A stretch of DNA of 6,955 bases from an uncultured Acetatifactor sp. (lineage in GTDB: Bacteria > Bacillota > Clostridia > Lachnospirales > Lachnospiraceae), in contig CAJUSI010000029.1 in the NCBI GenBank assembly GCA_910589035.1, positions 1 to 6,955 of the forward strand. The letters are read 5' to 3'. Position numbers and translations under genes: made by a program. Within the stretch, counting starts at the first letter, position 1. Every line of letters begins with the position of its first letter. Below the pieces are notes generated by a model. That model did no database searches and had not been told where the DNA came from. It saw only the letters and a program-made list of their open reading frames with translations. Shown here one piece after another: positions 1-6,949 of the stretch.

Positions 1-1
1 A

Positions 2-850
2 CTTCCAAAAGATATCCACTCTCTGAAGCTGTATGGGAAGATCCGGCCGGAGCTTAAAATTGACGACAGCCTTTGCAGTGGGAAACTGACTCTGGAAATA
101 TCCTTGAAAAAGGCATTGCTTCAGAGATACGGACTTCAAAAAAACCGGGTCCCAAGGCTCCGCCTGACTGACATAAAAGAGCTGGATATGAGGCAGGCGG
201 CCGAACAGTTTCCAGAGGCGGAATATTTAAACATAAGCGGAGCTCCCGGCACCGTAACCCATATGCAGGAGGCAGGAAAGCTGTCCGGGCTTCGGAATCT
301 TTACTGCAAGGATCTGTTTGGATATGATGAGAGGGATATGGAAGCATTGGAGGGGCTTAAGGAACTGCGGGAGCTGGATTTTGACAGCGTTCCCAAAGGA
401 GCGGGCCTGTACCTGAAAAAACACTGGAAAGGGAAGCTGGACAGGTTAAGTGTCACCCATTTACGGGATGAAGGATGGCTTAGGGATAACCTGGAGAACC
501 CGCTCCGCCATTGGGATGGAAACGAGTTCATTCCGGAAGCAGCATACCGGAGCGCCAGAAAATGCTACAAAGATACCAAAAAGCTGCTGGGAGAGGCGAT
601 GGGCAGGGCGGCGGACAGAAAAGAAATCGAAGAGATTGTCCGCAGGTACACACAATCTTTTAATAAGCTCAATGACCGCTATGAGGAGTTCATCGAGACA
701 GAGGAACGGGAGGATATCTTTATGGCCATGCAGAGGCTTTACGAAGAGTGTATCCTGCAAGGAGAATACGGGCAGGCGGATGAGAATGCGGCGCCTGTGA
801 CGCTTTCGGAAATTTGGAATGTCATGGATGAGGTGCGGGAGGGCTGGTGA
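2..850 (+). CDS. Leucine-rich-repeat protein, 3' part (5' end outside window)
   Basis: The reading frame is open from the first complete codon at position 2 to the TGA at 848-850, giving 282 visible residues, so the true start lies upstream. A TTG at 104 could serve as a start but has no good ribosome binding site, and coding sequence continues before it. Irregular LRR units appear at visible residues 74-80 (EYLNISG), 97-110 (LRNLYCKDLF...) and 122-131 (LRELDFDSVP), each with the LxxLxL-type spacing. They are followed by a conserved-looking NPLRHWDG motif at 166-173 and then a highly charged, probably helical tail to the end. From memory, the NPxxxWDG element followed by an alanine/lysine-rich helix occurs in bacterial LRR proteins sometimes labelled 'gliding motility protein'; that label is not evidence of function. 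No signal peptide can be judged. A cytosolic protein-binding role is the likeliest inference. Confidence 0.8.
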   Translation, partial: LPKDIHSLKLYGKIRPELKIDDSLCSGKLTLEISLKKALLQRYGLQKNRVPRLRLTDIKELDMRQAAEQFPEAEYLNISGAPGTVTHMQEAGKLSGLRNLYCKDLFGYDERDMEALEGLKELRELDFDSVPKGAGLYLKKHWKGKLDRLSVTHLRDEGWLRDNLENPLRHWDGNEFIPEAAYRSARKCYKDTKKLLGEAMGRAADRKEIEEIVRRYTQSFNKLNDRYEEFIETEEREDIFMAMQRLYEECILQGEYGQADENAAPVTLSEIWNVMDEVREGW

Positions 851-863
851 TACAATTTTTTTC

Positions 864-869
864 AGGAGG
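864..869 (+). promoter_or_regulatory. Ribosome binding site AGGAGG deciding the start of the LRR/SUKH-like gene
   Basis: A perfect AGGAGG lies 10 nt before the ATG at 880 (13 nt before a second in-frame ATG at 883). The longer frame could start at GTG 847, which overlaps the previous stop as GTGA. However, the only purine-rich stretch there (GGGAGGG, 837-843) is just 3 nt away, too close for a normal site. Position 880 is therefore preferred. Confidence 0.85.
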
Positions 870-879
870 AGCTTTTAAA

Positions 880-2613
880 ATGATGAAACAGTATGGAATT
901 GATCCAAGGCTTGCAATCTGGATTCAGAGAAACACAGGGCATGACCTGCAGACATTCAGCGATCTGGCTAAGATCAAATGCCTGGACAGCACAAGGAGAA
1001 ATTTTGCGGCGGTTAAAAAAATAGAGGATATCCGCCTCCCTTCCTGGCTGACAATAAAGGAAAATGATTTTTCTCTGATTGGGGAAATGATAAAGCTAAA
1101 GCAGCTGTTCCTCCATGATGTGGCAATCGACGACTATTCTTTTCTGGCCGGATGCAAAAGTTTAACTACCCTGGATTTGCAGGATACCAGCTTTTCAGAC
1201 TGCCGCCTGCTGGCAGAGCTTCCGGCGCTGAAGAAAGTCCTCCTGCCTCCTTACAGCCAGCTGAAACATACGGAGGTGCTGGAACAGCTGTCCTGTCTCC
1301 TGGAGATAAAAGAAGAAAAAACAGAAGAACCAAAGGCGACAGAGCAGCCCCGCGGGGAGGAAACTCTTTCTGAAGGCAATCCGGCATCCGAGGAGCCGCT
1401 GCATCTGGGGGATACGGCACATTTGAGTATTGACGGTATGGGGATTGTCCTGTTTTCCCCGGAGGTTATGAGATATGTTGTTCCGGGGAGCGACTTTTTG
1501 ACGGAAGAATTCACGAATCCGAAACAGGTGGGGGAGCATATCCGGAAAGGGGATATCACGGCTTTCTGTACGGGTACGGGAGGCGATTTTATCCTATGGC
1601 TCCGGTCCGGCTATCCGGATTCCAATGCGGAGAAAGAGTTTCCGGTGATGATCCGGCTGGCGGTGGAGGTAAGGGGCGGTTCCCTGCAGTTTGGAGACCT
1701 GTTCTGGCTGAGTGACTGGAATCCGGGTTTCCCACAGGACCAGGTGCTGTCTTTGCCGGACGGTTATTATCATATCACAGCCTGCACCAGAAGGCCGGAA
1801 TCCGGATATTGGGGGGACGACCAGATCATCTGCCTTTATTTTAACAGGCTGGAGGAAATGCCTGAGCTTATGTGGCAGGGAGTTCCTTACCTGTTTACGG
1901 AAGAACCGGAAGCAGAACCGCAGGATGCGAGCGCTCAGGGACAGAATCAGAGAGATTATATGGAAATGATTCGGCAGTTGTATGGGGTGGAAGAACTGCA
2001 GGGATACACAGAAGAAGAGCTGGCTGTTGTGAAAAAGTATTTTAACCCTCTTCCCCCCGTGCTGGAAGAGTTCTGGAGCAGGGCGGTGCGCACGGAGGCG
2101 ATTCACAGGGTACAGGATAAGTGGATCAGGCCGGAAGATTTCGACAGATGGGGCTGGTTAAGGGACGGCGATTACCTGGTGATCCTGATTGAAAATCAGG
2201 GATGCTGCCGGGCGGGAATCCGAAGAAAAGACCTGACAAAAGCTGATCCCCCGGTTTATGTGGTTGCGGATCAAATCAATGACCAAAGATGGACTTTGTG
2301 TGCCGGAACGCTCAGCGGATTTCTGAGGGCCGTCCTTGCCTATGAAGCGGTATTCGCTTTTCCTTTTCATGGAGAGGAGCTAATGTACTGGCTTACGGAG
2401 GAAGAACTGGAGACCGTCCGGTCAGGCCTTGAAAAACAACCCTTTGGGCTTTCTGGATGGCTGGGAATGGATATGAGTTTTTACAGCAATGCCTCTGACA
2501 ATATGGCTGTAGTGATGGACTGCGGCGATCTGGAAGTGCTTTATGGAGCTGCCAGTGAGGCAGGATATAAGAAGCTTATGGAAGTTATGGAAGGACTTGG
2601 AGAAGCGATATAA
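880..2613 (+). CDS. LRR / immunity-like / SMI1-KNR4 (SUKH)-like mosaic protein
   Basis: This is a 577-residue protein with no signal peptide or membrane segment, so probably cytosolic. Residues 1-50 are a lead-in region. Residues 51-125 carry about three LRR units (IRLPSWLTI, LKQLFLHDVAIDD, LTTLDLQDTSFSD, LKKVLLPP). Residues 143-177 are an acidic, proline-containing linker. Residues 178-345 form a separate domain with GTGGDFILWLRSGYP and DGYYHITACTRRPESGYWG, which I associate loosely with immunity-type proteins without being able to name a family. Residues 360-577 resemble the SMI1/KNR4 (SUKH) superfamily: LPPVLEEFW, then YLVILIENQGCCRAGI (432-447), DPPVYVVAD (456-464) and LSGFLRAVLAYEAVF (478-492), matching the usual 'ENQG...wgi...DPPVY...LS.FL' pattern. 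SUKH proteins are widely known as immunity proteins against polymorphic toxins. It follows the upstream LRR gene after 29 nt. The fold assignment is a motif-based inference. Confidence 0.8.
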   Translation: MMKQYGIDPRLAIWIQRNTGHDLQTFSDLAKIKCLDSTRRNFAAVKKIEDIRLPSWLTIKENDFSLIGEMIKLKQLFLHDVAIDDYSFLAGCKSLTTLDLQDTSFSDCRLLAELPALKKVLLPPYSQLKHTEVLEQLSCLLEIKEEKTEEPKATEQPRGEETLSEGNPASEEPLHLGDTAHLSIDGMGIVLFSPEVMRYVVPGSDFLTEEFTNPKQVGEHIRKGDITAFCTGTGGDFILWLRSGYPDSNAEKEFPVMIRLAVEVRGGSLQFGDLFWLSDWNPGFPQDQVLSLPDGYYHITACTRRPESGYWGDDQIICLYFNRLEEMPELMWQGVPYLFTEEPEAEPQDASAQGQNQRDYMEMIRQLYGVEELQGYTEEELAVVKKYFNPLPPVLEEFWSRAVRTEAIHRVQDKWIRPEDFDRWGWLRDGDYLVILIENQGCCRAGIRRKDLTKADPPVYVVADQINDQRWTLCAGTLSGFLRAVLAYEAVFAFPFHGEELMYWLTEEELETVRSGLEKQPFGLSGWLGMDMSFYSNASDNMAVVMDCGDLEVLYGAASEAGYKKLMEVMEGLGEAI

Positions 2614-2637
2614 AAGAAAACGGGAATTGAGCAGAGT

Positions 2638-3912
2638 ATGAAGGGAAAAAGGGGATCAGACAGCGGAGGGAAAGCATTCGGCAGAATCACAGGAATGGCA
2701 GTAACAGGGATTTTGTCAATGTTCCTGCTTACCGGATGCAGCCGGGAACGGATGGAGACACGACGGGAAATTGACCGTATCTATAAGGCGGCGGAACAGA
2801 CAGCAAAGGACAGGGCAGCGGCTTATATCACGGAAAAATACGGGATAGACGCTTCGCCACAGGGATATTGGGTTCAGGGGTATCATGATTTTTTTGCGCC
2901 TTATGTCAATTCCAATGTGGTGGTATTCATGGAATATGAAGGCAGGAAGTTCTGCGCAGGAATCGATGTGGATGATGAGACAATCCTTTGGGATAATTAC
3001 CAGAGGAAAGAAATAGAGACTGTCCTTCAGGAGTATTTTGCAGAGTTGTATCATTTGCCGCAGCCTTATAAAACAGATATCGAATTCCAACTGGAAAATG
3101 CCCCGGGATATCGTGCGGCTACACCCGCAGAATGGCGGGAAAGAGGATTTGATCATGGGAATATGGCGGATTTTTATTTCCAGGGCCAGGCGGCAGAAGA
3201 ATTGCTTGCGATGATGAGCCGGGTGGAATTCCATAATTCCTGGCTGTCCATGGAGCAGCCGCTTACCTCACTTTCATTCGAGGCCGGAGACTGGCCGGTC
3301 TGTGAAGGGGGCTGTGTTGAGTGGAACCTGCGGGTGTATGCTTCACCGGAGGCGGAATGGGTAGACCGTTCTGTGGAATATCCGGATATTGCAGGCTTCC
3401 CATATTTCAGGGAGTGGAGGCGGGCCTGCCTTAAGGACAGGGGAACAAAGGAGGAGGAACTGTCAGAAGAATCCTGGGGATTTCATTCCATGCAAAATGA
3501 GGGGATCATGGTTATATCAAGGCTTCCTTTTGAAATAGAAGATATCCTGTGCATCAGTGAAGGCGCAGAGGAATGGAATGTTGACCGTGGAAACAGCAAA
3601 AGCCAGACATACAAACTTGTATCGGATGTGTATGAAGTGACAGAAAAAAGCCCTGACAGCAATTACGCAACGGTAATGCATGTGTCGGAAGATTTCATGG
3701 ACCAATATGAAGGAACCCTGTACATACTCAGCAGGAATCGGGAAACAGGGGAAGTAAAGCTCGTGAAAGATATCTCGCCACAGGAAGAACTGGATTTATT
3801 GCCAGAGGATGAATTTGACAGAGATTATAAGATACATTCTAATGGGACATGTGGCATGAGCGCAGGCTTTCAATATGCAATAGCAGAAAGAAAAGGGAAG
3901 GCAGGAGAATAA
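2638..3912 (+). CDS. Predicted lipoprotein of unknown function
   Basis: This is a 424-residue protein with a type II (lipoprotein) signal peptide: several basic residues (K2, K4, R5, K12, R16), a hydrophobic stretch from about residue 17 to 31, and the lipobox LLTGC with C34 as the likely lipidated cysteine. The mature protein of about 391 residues would sit on the outer face of the membrane. An N-terminal helix (44-66) leads into YITEKYGI (63-70), then VVVFMEYEGRKFCAGIDVD (94-112) and WDNYQRKEIE (118-127). This resembles a small alpha/beta module seen in other Firmicutes lipoproteins, for which I know no function. The rest is acidic and unrecognised. The start at 2638 is preferred because the next ATG (codon 20) would remove the basic N-region; its ribosome binding site is weak (GGGAA, 2622-2626). 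It lies 24 nt after the previous gene and 2 nt before the next, so it is co-transcribed with cytosolic partners. Confidence 0.82.
   Translation: MKGKRGSDSGGKAFGRITGMAVTGILSMFLLTGCSRERMETRREIDRIYKAAEQTAKDRAAAYITEKYGIDASPQGYWVQGYHDFFAPYVNSNVVVFMEYEGRKFCAGIDVDDETILWDNYQRKEIETVLQEYFAELYHLPQPYKTDIEFQLENAPGYRAATPAEWRERGFDHGNMADFYFQGQAAEELLAMMSRVEFHNSWLSMEQPLTSLSFEAGDWPVCEGGCVEWNLRVYASPEAEWVDRSVEYPDIAGFPYFREWRRACLKDRGTKEEELSEESWGFHSMQNEGIMVISRLPFEIEDILCISEGAEEWNVDRGNSKSQTYKLVSDVYEVTEKSPDSNYATVMHVSEDFMDQYEGTLYILSRNRETGEVKLVKDISPQEELDLLPEDEFDRDYKIHSNGTCGMSAGFQYAIAERKGKAGE
3903..3908 (+). promoter_or_regulatory. Ribosome binding site AGGAGA deciding the start at 3915
   Basis: AGGAGA lies 6 nt before ATG 3915 and sits inside the last codons of the lipoprotein gene. 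The frame is open further upstream to an ATG at 3849, but that start would overlap the lipoprotein gene by 64 nt and has no comparable site. Position 3915 is therefore chosen. Confidence 0.8.
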
Positions 3913-3914
3913 AG

Positions 3915-5231
3915 ATGGGATTTCAGGACGAGATGAAACAGATATTTCTGCGCGTTGCGGCGGGGGAAATAGAACCGGTGGAGTGGGAAAAGTGGTGGAA
4001 CAGCAACAGGCTTAAGTTGGAAGAAACCCTGAACCGGGGAGACAGAGGGCGGATCATGCCCGCTTTATGGAGCGCAAACTATTACTGGATGACAAAGACG
4101 CAGGACGGCGTCGCCTACTATTTCCATGCCCAGGGGCGTCCGGTGAAAACATCTGGTTATTATGAGGAAAAAGCACGGGAAGAGGAGATCCGTGAAAGAC
4201 AGAGAGCCATGGAAGTCTATCACAGGAAGACGGTGCCTGCCAGGCGTCCCTGGGAGGAATATCTGGAGAAACATCCAACAGAATCCATTTCTTTTGACTG
4301 GAAAAGCCTGCTAGGGACGCCGCCCGGCCAGAAACCGGCGAAGGCTTTCAGCTATAAAAACGCAAGGACAACCGAACAGTGGAAAGAGTGCGGGGAAGAA
4401 CTGAAACTCCGCTTAAAGGAAAACCTGCAGGCAAAGATCGCTCCTGTTGCAAAGGCATACGGTATGAAAAAGGCAGGCCCCAAAACCTTTGTCCGGGAAA
4501 AGAACGGCCTGGTATCCCGGATTCAGTTTATCGGTTATTTCAGAGGCGGCGGATATGAGGCCATGATCTGTTATCTCTGTCCCATATACGCCATACAGTA
4601 CGGAATCTTAGGATTGCCGGGTCATGTCAGCCAGGGGGAATATTTTCAAAAGATGCGTAATGGATGGGGCGTGATCCAGTATGGCACAGTAGCCGTGGAT
4701 GCCGCCATGGTGGAGAGCATCAACGGAAAATTTGATGATATCCTGACCTTCCTGGCCGACGGCATGCTGCCGGAGTGGCAGAAAATCGACAGTCTGGAAA
4801 CCTACTTTGCGAAAGAGCGCCGGGATTACCTGAGAGCCACAGAGAAAGGCCCAAACGATCCGAGAACCGGCAGGCCTATGTGGAATATGGATACGGAGGG
4901 AAAGCCAGATCCCTGGAAAGCGGACAGCTATCTGTTTGGCGTATGGGATCTGCTGACTGGAAAGGAAACGGAAGGATATGCGCACCTTGAAGAATGCGTG
5001 AGACACAATTCCGATTATATGGAAAACCGTCTGAAGGAATTTCCGAATGCCTGCAATGACCCCAGAGACGCCATGGCGGTGATGTACCGCAATGCGCAAC
5101 TCTTTCTGGGGACAAAGGAGATTTCGGATATACAAAAACGCCAGGACGCAATCCGGGAGACCTATGAGGAAGTATGCCGATTTATGCGATACTACCACGG
5201 CCTGACGAAAAAGACGGAAAGGAATGGATGA
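3915..5231 (+). CDS. Conserved-looking cytosolic protein of unknown function
   Basis: This is a 438-residue protein with no signal peptide or transmembrane helix. The N-terminus (residues 1-60) holds FLRVAAGEIEPVEWEKWWNS and RIMPALWSANYYWM, rich in tryptophan. Residues 83-120 are a charged helix, possibly coiled coil (EEKAREEEIRERQ). SFDWKSLLGTPPGQKP (126-141) is a proline-containing linker. Residues 156-260 form the most domain-like part: helix, AYGMKKAGPKTFVRE, NGLVSRIQFIGYFRGGGYE and a tyrosine/cysteine-rich strand region (ICYLCPIYAIQYGILGLPG). Its 'F-R-x-x-x-G-L-V-x-x-I' look vaguely recalls DUF4304-type proteins, but I would not assign it. The C-terminal 150 residues look helical. The gene begins 2 nt after the lipoprotein stop and overlaps the next gene by 4 nt (ATGA), pointing to translational coupling with both. 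I do not recognise a function, and no catalytic motif stands out. Confidence 0.85.
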   Translation: MGFQDEMKQIFLRVAAGEIEPVEWEKWWNSNRLKLEETLNRGDRGRIMPALWSANYYWMTKTQDGVAYYFHAQGRPVKTSGYYEEKAREEEIRERQRAMEVYHRKTVPARRPWEEYLEKHPTESISFDWKSLLGTPPGQKPAKAFSYKNARTTEQWKECGEELKLRLKENLQAKIAPVAKAYGMKKAGPKTFVREKNGLVSRIQFIGYFRGGGYEAMICYLCPIYAIQYGILGLPGHVSQGEYFQKMRNGWGVIQYGTVAVDAAMVESINGKFDDILTFLADGMLPEWQKIDSLETYFAKERRDYLRATEKGPNDPRTGRPMWNMDTEGKPDPWKADSYLFGVWDLLTGKETEGYAHLEECVRHNSDYMENRLKEFPNACNDPRDAMAVMYRNAQLFLGTKEISDIQKRQDAIRETYEEVCRFMRYYHGLTKKTERNG

Positions 5232-6778
5232 CAGGGGGATTTGCAAAAATGCAGGAGAAAAAGGAGCAGCTTGAAAAGGTCCGCAGGGCATTCCGTGATC
5301 CAAACCTGCAGGGATGGATTCCGAACGATCTTTTAACAATATTGGAACAGGGGGAGAATACCGAAGATATCCTTTCACAAATGGAGCAGGTCATGCTAAA
5401 GTATTGTGTCCCCCGCAAATTTGAGACAGAAGAAAGACAGAGCCTTGACGAGGGGAGCGAGAAACAGAACGACTGGAGGAGCCTGCTGTTTGAATTAAGC
5501 CCCACTGTCAGGATATTCTGGGCGGAAAAATATAACCATTATGTCAATCCCAATGGGAAATACCAGACGCTTTTGGGATTGACGGATATGCGGGAACGGT
5601 TCCTACAGGCGTCCCATGAAAGCAGCATGGAACTTCTTTACCGCGTTGGATGGAAGCCGATGGATACCATGTGCGCTTATCTGCTGGGGATGACCACAAA
5701 CCGCATGTACAATCTGTCTCCGGATGCAGTCAGGGCCGCTGTCCGAATGGACTGGGATTCGGCAATCCGTCTTCTTGACAAAAAAGTGCTCGGAGAGGTG
5801 ATTGCCCATCATCATTCCTCTTATCAGATGGAATGGCAGAGAATATGGATGGAATTTCTCTACCTGTTCTGTGAGTTTGACAATCAGGCATTCCTACATA
5901 CAGAGCATAAAACAAAAAAACTGAAGCAGCAGTGTCAGGTCATCTGTGAGAAGCTTGCGAATACGGATTATGAGCAATTGGAACTGGAAAAAACGCTGCG
6001 GGCCTGCGCTCTGCTTCCCGTACAGGAGGAGCCGGACGATGTTTCCGATAATAAATTCATAAAAAGGCAGAAAGCGGCTCTTTTGCGTGCTTTTGTCTGC
6101 AACTACATGTGGAGGTGTTCCGACTGGAAGAAAATGAGGGAGCGTCCGACAGGCCAGGCATTGGCACGAAACCTTCTCTGGGGATATTACCGGAATGGAG
6201 AGCTTCAGACCGCATTTGCCCTGAAAGAAGACGGAAGTGTGATGGATGGGAAAGGGGAGACTGTCTCCCTGGAAACCTTTGTTGAGGAACAGGGTAGGAT
6301 AGGGCTGGCGCATCTGGAGGAACTGATGGAATCGGAACGAAATTTTTGGAAAAAATACACAAGAAAAGAAAAATGGAAACAGCCGTTTCCACAGGTTAAG
6401 ATATCTGTGTGCCAGGGGCGGTATGACCTTTCTGTCTTTAGGGGTATCCAGGTTACACAGCTTTTCCTGATTACTGCGGCAGGTAAATGGGGCCTGTACC
6501 AGGGGAGCAGTAAGAATCAGTATATGTCGTATCATATGGCGGATTTGCTGCATGGGTATGGTGCACAGCTTACCTTCGACGGCATCTGGAGGGGATCGGA
6601 ATATTTCCCGGAGACCATCACCATGGACAAAGTGATCTTTTACCGGTTCCAGCATTTTCAGCTTTGGGACCATGTGCCAGAAAGTCTGATCTGTACCCCG
6701 GAGGAACTGCCGGCGCGCTTTGTATCAACTGCATTAGCAGCTTTTCGGGGGATTATTGGAAACGGTAAAAAAGAATGA
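5228..6778 (+). CDS. DUF4132-like (MolR/YehI-related) protein
   Basis: This is a 516-residue protein from ATG 5228, which overlaps the preceding TGA as ATGA with AAAGGA at 5218-5223. An alternative start is ATG 5249, preceded 9 nt upstream by AGGGGGA (5233-5239); it would remove only 7 residues. The N-terminal half (1-300) looks helical, with no recognised motif. The C-terminal half matches the pattern I remember for DUF4132, the conserved domain of E. coli MolR/YehI: ALARNLLWGYY (311-321), AFALKEDGSV (329-338), IGLAH (358-362), W374, KQPFPQV (384-390), FRGIQV (404-409) and GKWGLY (419-424). MolR proteins are usually much larger and often carry a WGR domain; none is visible here, so this is a short stand-alone version. 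DUF4132 proteins are known from MoxR ATPase-linked conflict-type operons. The molecular activity is unknown. It is the last gene of the operon. Confidence 0.8.
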   Translation: MTGGFAKMQEKKEQLEKVRRAFRDPNLQGWIPNDLLTILEQGENTEDILSQMEQVMLKYCVPRKFETEERQSLDEGSEKQNDWRSLLFELSPTVRIFWAEKYNHYVNPNGKYQTLLGLTDMRERFLQASHESSMELLYRVGWKPMDTMCAYLLGMTTNRMYNLSPDAVRAAVRMDWDSAIRLLDKKVLGEVIAHHHSSYQMEWQRIWMEFLYLFCEFDNQAFLHTEHKTKKLKQQCQVICEKLANTDYEQLELEKTLRACALLPVQEEPDDVSDNKFIKRQKAALLRAFVCNYMWRCSDWKKMRERPTGQALARNLLWGYYRNGELQTAFALKEDGSVMDGKGETVSLETFVEEQGRIGLAHLEELMESERNFWKKYTRKEKWKQPFPQVKISVCQGRYDLSVFRGIQVTQLFLITAAGKWGLYQGSSKNQYMSYHMADLLHGYGAQLTFDGIWRGSEYFPETITMDKVIFYRFQHFQLWDHVPESLICTPEELPARFVSTALAAFRGIIGNGKKE

Positions 6779-6864
6779 CTAAGAGGCTGTATCTGAGTAT
6801 AATAAAAAATCCACAAAAGGAGCTTCCTGTATAATACAAACATAGGGAATTCCAAGAAAGGTGG

Positions 6865-6892
6865 TTGATAAAAAGATACCTCAGAGTAAAAT
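6865..6892 (+). promoter_or_regulatory. Sigma-70/SigA-type promoter for the downstream gene
   Basis: The -35 box TTGATA (6865-6870) and -10 box TAAAAT (6887-6892) are separated by 16 nt, each one mismatch from consensus. The expected transcription start is near 6899, about 50 nt before the ATG at 6950. The -10 lies between the two left-hand arms of the hairpin at 6875-6945, so a transcript from this promoter would lack those arms. Confidence 0.6.
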
Positions 6893-6945
6893 AAGATTGC
6901 TGACTTTGCACGGTTAGTAAAAATCTTATTGAACAGAGAGGTATC
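6875..6945 (+). repeat. Long imperfect inverted repeat able to mask the ribosome binding site
   Basis: There are three nested pairings. GATACCTC (6875-6882) is the exact reverse complement of GAGGTATC (6938-6945). AATAAGATT (6890-6898) is the exact reverse complement of AATCTTATT (6922-6930). CTGAC (6900-6904) pairs with GTTAG (6913-6917) with one G-U pair, leaving an 8-nt loop. The outer pairs are separated by a 7x7 internal loop. The right outer arm contains GAGG of the ribosome binding site AGAGAGG (6935-6941), so RNA containing both arms would hide the site. A transcript starting near 6899 would lack the left outer and middle arms. Confidence 0.7.
6935..6941 (+). promoter_or_regulatory. 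Ribosome binding site AGAGAGG for the gene starting at 6950
   Basis: AGAGAGG sits 8 nt before ATG 6950, close to ideal spacing, and no other start codon competes. Its last four bases lie in the right arm of the hairpin described at 6875-6945. Confidence 0.65.
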
Positions 6946-6949
6946 CAAG

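Noticed and set aside
847..879. GTG start overlapping the previous stop (GTGA) for the second gene
   Set aside because: A 4-nt overlap is attractive, but the purine stretch before it is only 3 nt away, while a perfect AGGAGG serves ATG 880 and itself lies downstream of the GTG.
1594..2106. Open frame on the - strand (170 codons)
   Set aside because: It is antisense to the SUKH-like part of the mosaic gene, whose conserved motifs show that the + strand is the coding one.
5174..5227. Longer N-terminus of the DUF4132-like protein from ATG 5174
   Set aside because: It would overlap the previous gene by 58 nt and lacks a clear ribosome binding site; ATG 5228 (ATGA overlap) or 5249 is better supported.
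4608..5378. Long open frame on the - strand (256 codons)
   Set aside because: It lies opposite two well-supported + strand genes, has no ribosome binding site or recognisable domain, and its composition (proline, phenylalanine, histidine-rich) is typical of an antisense shadow.
5894..6673. Long open frame on the - strand (259 codons)
   Set aside because: It is fully antisense to the DUF4132-like gene, with a composition typical of a reverse-frame shadow and no motif or start signal.
6846..6853. GGAATTCC palindrome as a possible operator
   Set aside because: Eight bases of perfect palindrome can occur by chance and include a simple EcoRI site; there is no repeat copy or regulator gene nearby to support it.
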